Shown here in pieces: positions 9,858-18,787 of a stretch of DNA of 64,000 bases (the first letter of the stretch is position 1; every line of letters starts with the position of its first letter). Position numbers and translations under genes: made by a program. Source of the stretch: Paraburkholderia phytofirmans OLGA172 (GTDB lineage Bacteria; Pseudomonadota; Gammaproteobacteria; Burkholderiales; Burkholderiaceae); the NCBI RefSeq assembly GCF_001634365.1, contig NZ_CP014579.1, forward strand, positions 620,001-684,000, given 5' to 3'. Under the pieces are notes generated by a model. It was not told where the DNA came from. It saw only the letters and a list, made by a program, of their open reading frames with translations, and did not search any database.

Positions 9858-10433
9858 ATGGGAACACCAACGGGAACACCAACAGTCCGCGAGCGGATTC
9901 TCGACCATGCCATAATCCTGATCATGGAGCGTGGCTACAACGGGTTTAGCTATCGGGACCTGTCGGAGCTGGTTGGCGTTAAGACTTCGAGCATCCACTA
10001 CTACTTTCCGTCCAAGGAAGATCTTGTGCTTGAGGCCGTCAACGAGTACAGCGATAACGTACTCAACTCCATGCAGGAGATCGATGCCGCGTTACCAGCG
10101 GACACACAGCTTGCGAAGTACGCAGAGCTGTTCGACAGCGCATTGAGTGACGGTAACCAGATTTGTCTGTGCGGTATGCTAGCCGCGGACATTCGCTGGC
10201 TGCCAGAGAGCGTCCGACTTGCGGTCCAGACATTTTTCACGGCCAACGAGAGCTGGCTGGCGAAAGTGCTAGCACAAGGGCTCGACGAGCGCCCGCTCGC
10301 CGTCAACTGTACGTGGGATAGTGCGGCCCGAATGCTCTTTGCTGCATATCAGGGCAGCATGTTGGCGAGTCGCCTGTTTCGAACGGCAGCACGTCGCAAA
10401 GAAATCGAAGCCGCATGGAAGATCATGAGGTAA
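9858..10433 (+). CDS. TetR/AcrR family transcriptional regulator
   Basis: The protein of about 191 residues carries a TetR N-terminal helix-turn-helix (about residues 8-55) with GYNGFSYRDLSELVGVKTSS followed by IHYYFPSKEDL. The C-terminal ligand/dimer domain includes a CLCGMLAAD segment. This form resembles regulators with a C-terminal domain like that of AcuR/YcdC relatives. The ATG at 9858 gives a family-like start (MGTPTGTPTVRERI); an upstream ATG at 9825 would add 11 residues. A close paralogue lies at 51618-52184, sharing nearly the entire recognition helix. Its target is unknown, but an Ohr remnant follows immediately downstream. Confidence 0.88.
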   Translation: MGTPTGTPTVRERILDHAIILIMERGYNGFSYRDLSELVGVKTSSIHYYFPSKEDLVLEAVNEYSDNVLNSMQEIDAALPADTQLAKYAELFDSALSDGNQICLCGMLAADIRWLPESVRLAVQTFFTANESWLAKVLAQGLDERPLAVNCTWDSAARMLFAAYQGSMLASRLFRTAARRKEIEAAWKIMR

Positions 10434-10553
10434 AACAGCACCGAAAAGGGCGGAGCTTTTCACACAACGCGAAAACCCTCTTCTTGCACTTTGTTTGCGG
10501 GCGGGTGCTGAACCGAAGGTGTGACGGATTTCGTGCAAAAATCTATCTAGTAA

Positions 10554-10802
10554 GAGATAGCGTGTTTCCTGGGAGCGCAGAGCAAGATCGCAACCCCGGC
10601 TGACGTCTCGATCAACGGTAGGGTAAGCGTCGGATCTAATCAGGTTGGCTTTGGTATCGAGGTTGGATTGAAGATCTCGCTGCCTGGTATATCAATCGAT
10701 GGAGTCCTGTCGGTTGTCGACAAGGTCCACGTTGTCTGCGCGTATTCGAGCACGACCCGTAGCAACGTCGACCGCATGCTCATGCAAAGCGCCGCCGGTT
10801 GA
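10554..10802 (+). pseudogene. Remnant of organic hydroperoxide resistance protein (OsmC/Ohr family)
   Basis: One frame reads EIACFLGAQSKIATPAD, then a segment containing VSVGSNQVGFGIEVGLKISL and KVHVVCAYSSTTRSNVD before a TGA. These match the second half of Ohr proteins, including the ACFLGA helix with the first catalytic cysteine and the VCxYSxxTRxN motif with the second. The N-terminal half is absent, with an in-frame stop at 10551-10553. The helix after ACFLGA is also several residues shorter than in typical Ohr. I infer a decayed gene left between the TetR gene and the efflux operon. Confidence 0.65.
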
Positions 10803-10885
10803 ACGGAAAATCCGTCTCGGGAAGGAGGTCATAACGCAAATAGAATACGTCAAACCAACTGGGTGGCACTCCGAGAACGGGCGAT

Positions 10886-11839
10886 TCACGGTTGCTCATC
10901 TGCCAAATCCCCATGCCTCTCGATCACCTGAGCGTCGCGCGCAATCACGGTGGGCATGAACTCACGCAAGAACTCTATCCAAGTCCGTATCCTTGCATCG
11001 GTATATCGTCGCGAGGGATGCAGCGCGTAGATGTTCATCCTTTGCAATGTATATTGGGGCAGAACTCGAACCAGGCTTCCGTTCGCCAAGCCGAGGAGCG
11101 CCGAATATACAGGCAACACGCCAATTCCCATGCTTGAACTTACCGCCATCGCCATGGACTCTGCCGTGTTCAACTCTACCGAGCCGGACACTTTCATCGC
11201 CTCGATACCTTTGTCACTTTCCAGCAACCACTCATATGCAGGAAACGCGGGAGTGTGCAGGATGAGACACTCGTGCTGCGCGAGTTGGCTTGGGCTGCGT
11301 GGCATACCACGATCGCGCACGTACTCGGGGGATGCGCATAACACGCTGAACGAGGTGCCGAGCAGGTGAGAAACGAGGTCGGAGTCCGCAAGCGCCGCTG
11401 AAGTTGCTACGATCGCGACATCGGTGCTCCCCTCATAGAGCTCAGGGAGCCGTTGCGATAGCGTAAGCTCGACGGCGACATGAGGATAACGAGTCCGGTA
11501 CTCTTTGACTGCCGGCAAAATATAGTACTGACCAAATCCCACGAAGCTGTGAATGCGCAATTTCCCAATGGGGCGCTGCTGGGCACCGCTAGCTTCCTCG
11601 TCGGCTCTCTCGACATCCGCGAGAATCTGCTTGCATCTATCGAGATAAACCTCACCCGCGGGTGTCAACGCAATCTTTCGTGTAGAACGATGGAACAACC
11701 GTGTACGCAATCTCATTTCGAGTTCGGTTATGGCTCTGGAAATGGCGCCGGGGCTGGTATTCAATATCTCGGCAGCGGCTGTAAACTTACCGCATTCAGC
11801 CACACGCACAAATACGCGCATCTGATTGAACATGTCCAT
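10886..11839 (-). CDS. LysR family transcriptional regulator
   Basis: The 317-residue protein has the LysR N-terminal helix-turn-helix (FTAAAEILNTSPGAISRAIT at about residues 19-38) and a substrate-binding-like C-terminal domain. An ATG at 11839 has GGGAGCAGC directly upstream and lies only 20 bp after the stop of the outer-membrane-factor gene. It therefore appears to be the last gene of the marR-FUSC-DUF1656-HlyD-NodT operon. LysR regulators such as AaeR control related aromatic acid efflux systems, which fits the context but is inference. A paralogue sits at 50047-50976. Confidence 0.9.
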   Translation of the reverse strand: MDMFNQMRVFVRVAECGKFTAAAEILNTSPGAISRAITELEMRLRTRLFHRSTRKIALTPAGEVYLDRCKQILADVERADEEASGAQQRPIGKLRIHSFVGFGQYYILPAVKEYRTRYPHVAVELTLSQRLPELYEGSTDVAIVATSAALADSDLVSHLLGTSFSVLCASPEYVRDRGMPRSPSQLAQHECLILHTPAFPAYEWLLESDKGIEAMKVSGSVELNTAESMAMAVSSSMGIGVLPVYSALLGLANGSLVRVLPQYTLQRMNIYALHPSRRYTDARIRTWIEFLREFMPTVIARDAQVIERHGDLADEQP

Positions 11840-11859
11840 GCTGCTCCCTGTTGTTTTGA

Positions 11860-13305
11860 TTAACGCGAGGCGGTTGCCGGAGTAATCATATCGCTACTAG
11901 TTTCCCATCCCCCGCCGAGTGATTTGAACAGGTCCACCTGGCTCATTGCCACATCGACTTTGCTTTCGGTCAGCCTGAGTTCGTTCGCTGTCAAGGTACG
12001 ACTCGCATCGAGGTCGTCAAGATAAGTTGCCCTACCGCCAACAAACATCCGATGTGCATCGGACGCGGACTCGACAGCCGAGGCGTGCGCACGTTCAAGT
12101 GCGTTGAGTTGGTCCATGCTTGCTTCATAGCCTGCCAGACTCGACTGAACCTCCTTCAGTGCTTGCAAGACGACACCATCGAACGAAGCCAACGCTGCGC
12201 GCTGCTCGGCACGGGCTTCGGAAATACGTGCGCGCGCACCGTTTACGGGGAAAGTCCAACTAATCATCGGGCCGACGGACCAGCGCGCAGTGCTTCCCAT
12301 CCCCAAGTCGCCGGTTTCGCCTGTTAGACCGGTAGACGCACCAAGAATTACGTTAGGGTACAGGGCGCCGATGGACACGCCAATGCGCGCGGTCGAGGCT
12401 GCAAGCTTTCGCTCCGACTCCCGAACGTCCGGGCGCCGCTTTAATAGTGCGGTGCCGTCTCCGATAGGTATCTTTGATTCGAGCTGGGGTAAACGTGTAC
12501 ATTCGCGGACAGTTTCTGGAAGCTCTGCTGGGCTTTCTGCGAGCAAAGCGGCCAAGCGGTATTGTGCAATGTGTTGACGTGCGCTGTACTTGGGTATGGT
12601 AGCTTCTATTTCCCGGATCGCAGTTTCCTGTCGAGATGTCTCGGATACGTCCGCTCGGCCTAGTGCGTGCAGTCGGGCAATGAGATCTCCCCGAGACTGC
12701 TGCTCAGCAACCGCTTGGCGAGCGACACTCAACTCTGCTCCAGAGCCACAGTTCTCAACGTAAGCGTGCACGACGTCCGATACGACGGCGACACGTGCAA
12801 CGTCTTTTGCCGCTAGTGCTGCGTCGCTATCTGCCTTTGCGGCCTCTACCCCTCGTTTAAGCGTTCCGAACAGATCGATTTCGTACGTGACGTTGATGCC
12901 GAAGTTGCTGGCGTTGGTGACGGGCACCTTTTCGGGCAGCAGGTATTGCTCACCCGCCTCCTGCGTGCGTTCCTGCAGGGCCGAAACACCCCCCGAGAAA
13001 CCGCCCTGCTCGTCAGCAAACTGGACGCCAGCGCGTGCGCGCTCAAGATTCGCCATCGCTACCCTGAGGTCTGTGTTCTGCTGCAACGCTCTTTGGACCA
13101 TGTCGTTCAGAACGGGGTCATCGTACAGCTTCCACCAGTTTGGAGGCGGAGATTGCGAATCCGTCGTGTATCCCTTTGCATCGAGAAGCGGCTGCTTAGC
13201 CACGTCCTGATTTATCGCGGCCTCAGATGGCAACCGATAGTTCGGACCGACCACACATCCTGTAAGGATGGTCGAAAGGGCGACCACGGCTACAGCCTGT
13301 CTCAT
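11860..13305 (-). CDS. NodT-type outer membrane efflux lipoprotein
   Basis: The 481-residue protein begins with a lipoprotein signal peptide ending in the lipobox LTGC at about residues 14-17. It continues with the GPNY(R)xP start typical of NodT/OprM-family outer membrane factors. Two outer-membrane-efflux (TolC-like) repeats with long helices follow, including WWKLYDDPVLNDMV near residue 57. It would form the outer membrane channel of a tripartite pump with the HlyD and FUSC proteins encoded upstream. Its ATG overlaps the HlyD stop (ATGA), indicating translational coupling. Confidence 0.92.
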   Translation of the reverse strand: MRQAVAVVALSTILTGCVVGPNYRLPSEAAINQDVAKQPLLDAKGYTTDSQSPPPNWWKLYDDPVLNDMVQRALQQNTDLRVAMANLERARAGVQFADEQGGFSGGVSALQERTQEAGEQYLLPEKVPVTNASNFGINVTYEIDLFGTLKRGVEAAKADSDAALAAKDVARVAVVSDVVHAYVENCGSGAELSVARQAVAEQQSRGDLIARLHALGRADVSETSRQETAIREIEATIPKYSARQHIAQYRLAALLAESPAELPETVRECTRLPQLESKIPIGDGTALLKRRPDVRESERKLAASTARIGVSIGALYPNVILGASTGLTGETGDLGMGSTARWSVGPMISWTFPVNGARARISEARAEQRAALASFDGVVLQALKEVQSSLAGYEASMDQLNALERAHASAVESASDAHRMFVGGRATYLDDLDASRTLTANELRLTESKVDVAMSQVDLFKSLGGGWETSSDMITPATASR

Positions 13306-14195
13306 CGAGCGCTCCCTGTTGTTTCGCCGCCCGATTGTCGGACCGACACTGTAGCGGTACGGCCCGCGATGAGCCGGAAATCGACCGGAACATTGTCAAA
13401 CGCAATCTGAATAGGAATGCGCTCAGCGAGACGGACCCAGCTAAAAGCCGGGTTGATGTTTGGCAGAAGACTTGAGCCCTGTGTCCGGTTACGGTCTTCG
13501 ATGCCCGCAGCAAAACTCTCGACATGGCCATGCAGGAGGGTTGGCTCTCCCATCACTTTTATATCAACAGGTGCTCCAATGGTGATGCCTCTTAGTCTCG
13601 TTTCTTCGAAGTAGCCGTCAACCCGAAACGAATTGAGGTCGACAATCGATAACAAAGACTTCCCGCTCGTCGCGAACTCTCCGACTCGTGGAGCTTGGTC
13701 GTTCAGGTAGCCGTCGACGGGGCTGTACACCCGAGTCCTTTGCAGGTTGACCCGCGCTACGCCCACCGCAACATTTGCTGCGTCGAGTTGCGCCTGAGCG
13801 GCCTCGACGCGCGTTCGACCCTGTTCGCTCGTTTCGGCCGAGACGAGCTCTCCGAGGGCAGCATTTCTGGCACTTTCGCGTCGTGCTTCGTCCAGTTCGA
13901 CTCGTCGTTGACTTGCCACCGCCATGGCGTCGCTGAGCGCAAGCGTGTATCGTTCCCTGTCAATCTCGTAGAGAAGTTGCCCCTTGGTGACCCGTTCGTT
14001 GTCTTGAACTGGTACTGCGGTGATGAGCCCCGAGACGTCAGGCGCAACCTGAACGACGTCCGCACGAACGTGTCCGTCTCTTGTCCATGGTGCGAAAGAG
14101 TAGTATGCGACGAGCTTCCAGAGAATATATCCAGCAACTGACGCTGCAATGAGCGTAAGCAGGACGCGGCCGCTTACTAAAAATATGTTTTTCAC
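13302..14195 (-). CDS. HlyD/AaeA-type periplasmic adaptor protein
   Basis: From the GTG at 14195 the product has about 297 residues, the usual size for AaeA/EmrA-like adaptors. A single membrane anchor (about residues 6-28) is followed by a biotinyl-lipoyl-like domain (SFAPWTRDGHVRADVV), a coiled-coil hairpin rich in A, E and R (about 75-130) and a second half-lipoyl and beta-barrel domain (VYSPVDGYLNDQAPRVGEF). The GTG overlaps the TGA of the DUF1656 gene. An in-frame start further upstream at 14528 would read through the whole DUF1656 gene, so I reject it. Confidence 0.9.
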   Translation of the reverse strand: MKNIFLVSGRVLLTLIAASVAGYILWKLVAYYSFAPWTRDGHVRADVVQVAPDVSGLITAVPVQDNERVTKGQLLYEIDRERYTLALSDAMAVASQRRVELDEARRESARNAALGELVSAETSEQGRTRVEAAQAQLDAANVAVGVARVNLQRTRVYSPVDGYLNDQAPRVGEFATSGKSLLSIVDLNSFRVDGYFEETRLRGITIGAPVDIKVMGEPTLLHGHVESFAAGIEDRNRTQGSSLLPNINPAFSWVRLAERIPIQIAFDNVPVDFRLIAGRTATVSVRQSGGETTGSAR

Positions 14196-14398
14196 TTTCT
14201 TGGCACAGTAAAGAGAACAAGAATTCCAAGTATCACGACGTACATGGACAGGTCGAAAAGATGACGATGCCAGACCAGCCGATAAAATCCGACCTGTTCC
14301 AGCACCCGTTTTACCGCTAGATTTAGCATCCAGGCGATCAGCATCAGGAGAACGATTGCTGGAGCGAAGATGCCTACGATATCCACGTCTTCTATCAA
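14192..14398 (-). CDS. DUF1656 small membrane protein of aromatic-acid efflux operon
   Basis: The 68-residue product has two hydrophobic segments (about residues 8-30 and 47-65) and matches DUF1656, which includes AaeX. These proteins are nearly always encoded between FUSC/AaeB-type permeases and HlyD/AaeA-type adaptors, as here. The start is a TTG at 14398 overlapping the FUSC stop (TTGA), and its own stop overlaps the adaptor start. The biochemical role of the family is not known to me. Confidence 0.85.
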   Translation of the reverse strand: MIEDVDIVGIFAPAIVLLMLIAWMLNLAVKRVLEQVGFYRLVWHRHLFDLSMYVVILGILVLFTVPRK

Positions 14399-16467
14399 TT
14401 GACTTCTCCGTTGTCGCCACGGACGAGAGCGACGCGCAAGTCTGCCAAATAAAAGGCGATTTCACTTCGAGCCTTAGCTCGCTCTCGTCCTCCGGAGGCA
14501 ACACCACTTTTAGGAAAACTAATCTCACTCATGGCATTGTCGATAGATGCCAGAAGAGCAGCTGGGACCGGCTTCCGATGCCGATGTCGAACACACGTAT
14601 CGAAGTACGACTCAATGTTCCGAAAAACACCCTCGAGCGTCGTCTGTATGTCCTGCGTTACACGTCGCTGCTTTCTCCTAAGGTCAAGGACACTGAAAAC
14701 GATTCGTGCATCCCTTAGGCTTTCGGACGAAGGATGGCTTTTATTGTTGCCGCTGGAGGTTTGCCTTTGCAGCGATTGCATTAGTCGGTCAAGGACGCGT
14801 GCGGCGAACAGCCGTTGGTTCGCAATTGGTCGGAGCGACGCCGCCGTAGCTATGTCCGACCACGACTGACGTGTATGCCGTGCTACGAGTAGATCAGGTC
14901 CGAATGGCTTCGTCAGACGCATCCAGATGATTGCGAACAGCAGTCCAACGACACCGGCAATGTTGAGATTGAGGAACGAATCAAAGTTGATATCGAAAAT
15001 ACCTTGAATACTCAGAAATGTTGCTGTGTGTACGGCGGTTAGCGCGGTGGCGACGGCGAATCGAGGTCTAGGAAGCACGGTACCTATCAGGACAAACGGC
15101 ACGCAGAATATGATAACCAGCATTGCGAAGTCCTGAGTGTGCGGTAACACTGCAACAACATAGATGCCGGCGATGACGAGGCTGCAACAGACAGCGACAA
15201 AGTACTGGGTTATCTGTGCAGCCGGGTCGTCGGCCGTCGCAAAGAAGCAGCAGGAAACGGCCGCGAGCGTTACTCCCAGCGCGCCGTCTGTCCATCCAGA
15301 ATAGATCCACAAGCAGCAAGCGACGAATATTGCAAGAACGGCAGAAGCCGCAGAAAACACGAGCACGGGCGTGTCACGATATGGCTTTGGGGTGCTTACC
15401 CGCCAATGGCGGAGCGCTCCTCGCCAAGATGGATTGGGCTCGCGAAGGGCGGCTTCGAGAGTGAGGCAATCTTCCCAAACGTCCGTGAACTGTCTCAGGC
15501 GGCGGAAGACGCCCGCGAGGTTGGCAGAGTCAGGTGCGTGAGCAGCCAAGCACTCTCGTGCCAAGGTCGCCACATCATGGCGTAGATGGCGTAAGGAGTT
15601 TCTAGAGGAGCCGCCGTTTTCAAACCGTTGGGTAACCAAATCGATCGCTTTTTGCAAGTCGGCAGGGATGGCCCGGTTCTCGCGCTTCAGTTGAGACAAT
15701 GAGTCGATGAGTGCCGAACCAATCACCACAAAGAGTTGCATCCGGGAAATTAGCTGCTGTGCCTGCTTTATGGCCAACGGCGTCACGTGGTCATAGGACA
15801 ATTGACTCACCACGAACTCTAGCGAATTCGACAAGGTGACGAGTCGCCTGCGCAGTGTCGGCATATCAGCTTTCTGGTCGTTGCCCGAGAGGCATATCTG
15901 ACCAAACTTGGTCGCGTCAGCAAACCAACCGCTTGCTCTGTCTGCGAGAGAGGAACTGAGCTTTACGGGAAAGAGAATGCTTCCGACGACACTCGCACAA
16001 ATAATTCCAACCGTAATCTCCTCGGTGCGGGAGACCGCTATGTCGAACACGGTGTATGGTGAATCGACAGCGCTCAGCGCGACCAGTGGCATGGTGTATC
16101 CAGCGAGAACAAACAAGTAGCCACGTGCGCTTCGGTCATGCATCGACGCAAACACGAGCAGACCGCTCCATAGTGCAACGATTGCGGAAAAGATCAACGG
16201 TTCTTCAACGAAGCGAGGAAGTAGCAACGCGGCGGCAGCTGCACCGATGGCTGTTCCGACGGCTCGATAAACGGCCTTGGACCGGGTCGCTCCGACAAAT
16301 GGGTTCGCCACCACGTAGACGCTGGCCATCGCCCAGTATGGTCGCGGTAGTTCCAGTTTGAGCGCGATGTAGAGCGCGATCATCGACGCAATGAACGTCT
16401 TGAGAGAAAAGAGCCATTCGAGTCGAGACGGGAAGCGGAACCCCGTGCCCTTCAACATAGCTATCAC
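14395..16467 (-). CDS. FUSC/AaeB-family inner membrane efflux permease
   Basis: The 690-residue protein has two sets of transmembrane helices (about residues 20-170 and 370-510), separated and followed by cytoplasmic regions. This matches the FUSC (fusaric acid resistance)/AaeB family. It begins with FSLKTFIASMIALYIALKLE followed by LPRPYWAMASVYVV, a highly family-like N-terminus. It likely exports aromatic or other weak organic acids together with the adaptor and outer membrane factor. The GTG at 16467 overlaps the marR stop with GGGGGC five bases upstream. An ATG at 16458 is the alternative start. Confidence 0.92.
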   Translation of the reverse strand: MIAMLKGTGFRFPSRLEWLFSLKTFIASMIALYIALKLELPRPYWAMASVYVVANPFVGATRSKAVYRAVGTAIGAAAAALLLPRFVEEPLIFSAIVALWSGLLVFASMHDRSARGYLFVLAGYTMPLVALSAVDSPYTVFDIAVSRTEEITVGIICASVVGSILFPVKLSSSLADRASGWFADATKFGQICLSGNDQKADMPTLRRRLVTLSNSLEFVVSQLSYDHVTPLAIKQAQQLISRMQLFVVIGSALIDSLSQLKRENRAIPADLQKAIDLVTQRFENGGSSRNSLRHLRHDVATLARECLAAHAPDSANLAGVFRRLRQFTDVWEDCLTLEAALREPNPSWRGALRHWRVSTPKPYRDTPVLVFSAASAVLAIFVACCLWIYSGWTDGALGVTLAAVSCCFFATADDPAAQITQYFVAVCCSLVIAGIYVVAVLPHTQDFAMLVIIFCVPFVLIGTVLPRPRFAVATALTAVHTATFLSIQGIFDINFDSFLNLNIAGVVGLLFAIIWMRLTKPFGPDLLVARHTRQSWSDIATAASLRPIANQRLFAARVLDRLMQSLQRQTSSGNNKSHPSSESLRDARIVFSVLDLRRKQRRVTQDIQTTLEGVFRNIESYFDTCVRHRHRKPVPAALLASIDNAMSEISFPKSGVASGGRERAKARSEIAFYLADLRVALVRGDNGEVN

Positions 16468-16910
16468 GCTTGCCCCCGTTCAGCGTTGAAGAACGCTTGG
16501 AGCACCTTGATCGTTGTGTCCAGGTCATTGTCTGAAATGTTTGCGAGAGCTCGAGAGCGCAACTCTGCAAGTCTCACCTCAGCAGCATCCGCCACTTCAA
16601 AACCCTTTTCGGTCAAAAAGACGGAATTGGCTCGACGGTCTCCGGGATAGCTCAAACGTTTAACAAGGCCCGCGAGGGCGAGCTGGTCAATCAACCGGCA
16701 GAGGGATGGGCCTTTTAGGCTAGCCATTTGGGCTAACGTCGACTGATGAACCGGTTCGGCAAGTTTCTTCAGGAGCATTAACGGCTCTGCACATGCCTCT
16801 GTGAGCGGCAGTGAGCTGAGACATTGTCTCCTGATGAAACGCCATTGCCGCGCCGCCGTTGTCAGGGCTACGCTGGCAGCAAGTCGCTTTGCGTTGGTGT
16901 CTGAACACAT
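16464..16910 (-). CDS. MarR family transcriptional regulator
   Basis: The product of about 148 residues carries a winged-helix MarR fold, with STLAQMASLKGPSLCRLIDQ as the recognition region and GDRRANSVFLTEKG as the wing. It is the first gene of the efflux operon and probably represses it until an aromatic ligand binds, as in other marR-linked FUSC systems (inference). I use the ATG at 16910; a TTG at 16952 would add 14 residues. A perfect palindrome CCAACGTTGG at 17043-17052 in the leader region is a candidate operator. Confidence 0.87.
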   Translation of the reverse strand: MCSDTNAKRLAASVALTTAARQWRFIRRQCLSSLPLTEACAEPLMLLKKLAEPVHQSTLAQMASLKGPSLCRLIDQLALAGLVKRLSYPGDRRANSVFLTEKGFEVADAAEVRLAELRSRALANISDNDLDTTIKVLQAFFNAERGQA

Positions 16911-17755
16911 GGTCGATGCTGCCGATTCGACCGACTGGTGACTGTTTAGCAATCAGCAGTGGGAAGCGGCTTCCGTCTAGAAAAATTCAGTGTACGCACG
17001 CGCGCGGTTCGAGGACACACCGAGGTTGCCAAGAGATTCATGCCAACGTTGGTAAAAATGCAAAATTTGTTCTTTTTCTCTGATTTTTGAAACCTTTGAC
17101 CGGTCGATGTAGATCGTTGCACACACGTGGACCGACGAACGCGTGGTCGACTTTGACCGACAACAACAAGAAACGCGACCGCGCCAAGGTCGTAGTGGCC
17201 GGCGCCGTTGCGACGGCAGGGCAGCGGCAAAATTACAAGCGGGAGGTGCGGTGTCCTGCGTCCCGGATCGGTTGCTACGCTCGTACCAAGCGATACGTGT
17301 GCATTAGCAACATGCCGCGCGCGTGGGCAGGGCGTGGCGTCGAGCCGCAACTCTGCTCAGTTTCGAAAGTGGCGCAAAGCGTTGTGCGGACGAAGCACGC
17401 CCGGTGGGCGGAACGGGCGCTCCGATGCCAGAGGGCATCGCTGCTTCAATCGGTCGCCCTTGCTTACAATGTGTTCGAGCGCGTGCCGTTGGACAACTTG
17501 ACAATACCTCTATCAGCACTTCGTCATTCGGGAAAGAGCGGCGAATCAATGCAACGAATGTCTAACTCACGACACTGGGTGAGCGGTCCATTGGTTGATC
17601 TTCATATAGGTCCGTATAATGGACCATTGGTCGTCGTAACCTTTGCGATGTGTTGATTTTATACAGATAATCTGAGTAGATTAAGCTCTCAAAGCCATAT
17701 ATTGCGTTAGTGATGGTGCCATAATATGGATCAAGGCAAGAATTGGAGGGGCGTG
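16911..17755. promoter_or_regulatory. Divergent regulatory region between marR and iclR
   Basis: About 840 bp separates two divergent regulators. It contains CCAACGTTGG at 17043-17052 near the marR side and a nearby AT-rich patch (17055-17095). The IclR-side palindrome lies at 17609-17625, with partial copies such as GGTCCATTGG at 17585-17594 and CCATAATATGG at 17719-17729. The remaining open frames show no domain or codon pattern that I can support. Confidence 0.5.
17609..17625. promoter_or_regulatory. Candidate IclR operator palindrome
   Basis: GGTCCGTATAATGGACC lies about 130 bp upstream of the iclR start at 17756. Almost the same palindrome, GGTCCATATAATGGACT, lies at 45873-45889 next to a broken iclR with a closely similar DNA-binding domain. 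Recurrence at both iclR loci is the reason for the call; binding is inferred. Confidence 0.55.
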
Positions 17756-18571
17756 ATGGAAGCTGTACCTGGAGCGCAGGCTGTATCCCGCGCCCTGCGT
17801 GTTCTGCGAGCGGTCGCGAGGACGAGAAGCGCTGGCATCAATCTCGCGCAACTGGTGCGCGACACATATCTCAACAAACCGACCGTCCATCGGCTGGTGC
17901 TTGCGCTGATCGCTGAAGGAATGGTCGAGCAGGATCCGCGATCGTTGCGATATTTTGTCGGACGCGAATGCTATGTCTTGGGCAGCATCGCGAACGAGCG
18001 CTTCGGGTTAGGTCGCGAAGCGGCAGACGCTGTGGCGCGCCTCGCACGCTCATCGGGAGATTCGGCTTTCTTCTCGATTCGCAGCGACGTGTATGCCGTT
18101 TGTGTTCTGCGAGAAGACGGAGACTTCCCGCTCAAGACGCATGTCCTACAACCTGGAACTAGACACCCGCTAGGTGTCGGCGCAGGCAGCCTTGCTATGC
18201 TCGCCGCTATGGACGACGCTGAAGTTGAACGCTGCCTTCTGATAAACGACGAGCAACTGAGGACCGCATATCCGAACTTTTCTGTGCCAATGCTACGAAA
18301 GGAAGTTGCTCTTACGCGGGAGAGGGGATATTCGGTCAACGAGGGGAGGGTGGTTAGCGGTTCTTGGGGAGTCGCTGCTGCGGTCCGCTCGCCGTCGGGA
18401 GATGTCGTGGGAGCCCTTACGATCGCCGCGGTTGAGTCGCGACTGCAGAGAGACCGTCAGCAGGAGATGGGGCGGCAATTGCAAGATGAAGCACGGCATC
18501 TTGAGAAACATCTCGCAGGTGCCGCTGCCATGCGGCCGGAGCACAAAATGAAGCGCACCGGACGAAACTGA
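17756..18571 (+). CDS. IclR family transcriptional regulator
   Basis: The product of about 271 residues has an N-terminal winged helix-turn-helix (ALRVLRAVARTRSAGINLAQ, then LVRDTYLNKPTVHRL) and a C-terminal IclR effector domain ending near TIAAVESRL. I chose the ATG at 17756 because GGAGGGG stands just upstream. The ATG at 17726 would overlap an operator-like repeat. Its target is unknown because the downstream side is mobile-element debris. The shared palindrome at 45873 suggests it may act on the catabolic operon at 40221-45813 or on a lost neighbour. Confidence 0.9.
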   Translation: MEAVPGAQAVSRALRVLRAVARTRSAGINLAQLVRDTYLNKPTVHRLVLALIAEGMVEQDPRSLRYFVGRECYVLGSIANERFGLGREAADAVARLARSSGDSAFFSIRSDVYAVCVLREDGDFPLKTHVLQPGTRHPLGVGAGSLAMLAAMDDAEVERCLLINDEQLRTAYPNFSVPMLRKEVALTRERGYSVNEGRVVSGSWGVAAAVRSPSGDVVGALTIAAVESRLQRDRQQEMGRQLQDEARHLEKHLAGAAAMRPEHKMKRTGRN

Positions 18572-18595
18572 CGACCCCAGATCATAGACTGATGC

Positions 18596-18786
18596 GAAAC
18601 GTTGCCGGTAACGCGCCGATCTGCGCCGGCGCAGGGCCGTGCTGCCTGAGCAGATTGCGCATTACGTTACGCGCGGGGCCGCGGCATTATCGTGCCGCTT
18701 TGGACCAGTACGTCGAGTTCAACACCGTGCTAGTCGACCGCTCGCCACAACAGATACAGCTCGCCGCCGCGCAACGTCACGAACTG
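18596..18786 (-). pseudogene. IS6-like transposase remnant
   Basis: Read on the minus strand, the frame gives QFVTLRGGELYLLWRAVD, a stop, then HGVELDVLVQ. After a frame change it gives ARNVMRNLLRQHGPAPAQI. This matches the catalytic core region of IS6-family transposases (LYLWRAVDxxGxxLDVLVQ...RFxRRLLK). Stop codons and a frameshift show that it is dead. It directly follows the 3' end of the group II intron remnant, so the intron may have been inserted in this transposase gene. Confidence 0.6.
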
Positions 18787-18787
18787 G

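Noticed and set aside
13302..14528. A 408-residue HlyD protein starting at 14528
   Set aside because: The extra N-terminal 111 residues are the antiparallel reading of DUF1656 and the FUSC end in another frame; the true start is the GTG at 14195.
17087..17656. A 189-residue plus-strand frame upstream of iclR
   Set aside because: It has no domain and basic, low-information composition, and it runs over the operator palindrome; it is more likely promoter DNA.
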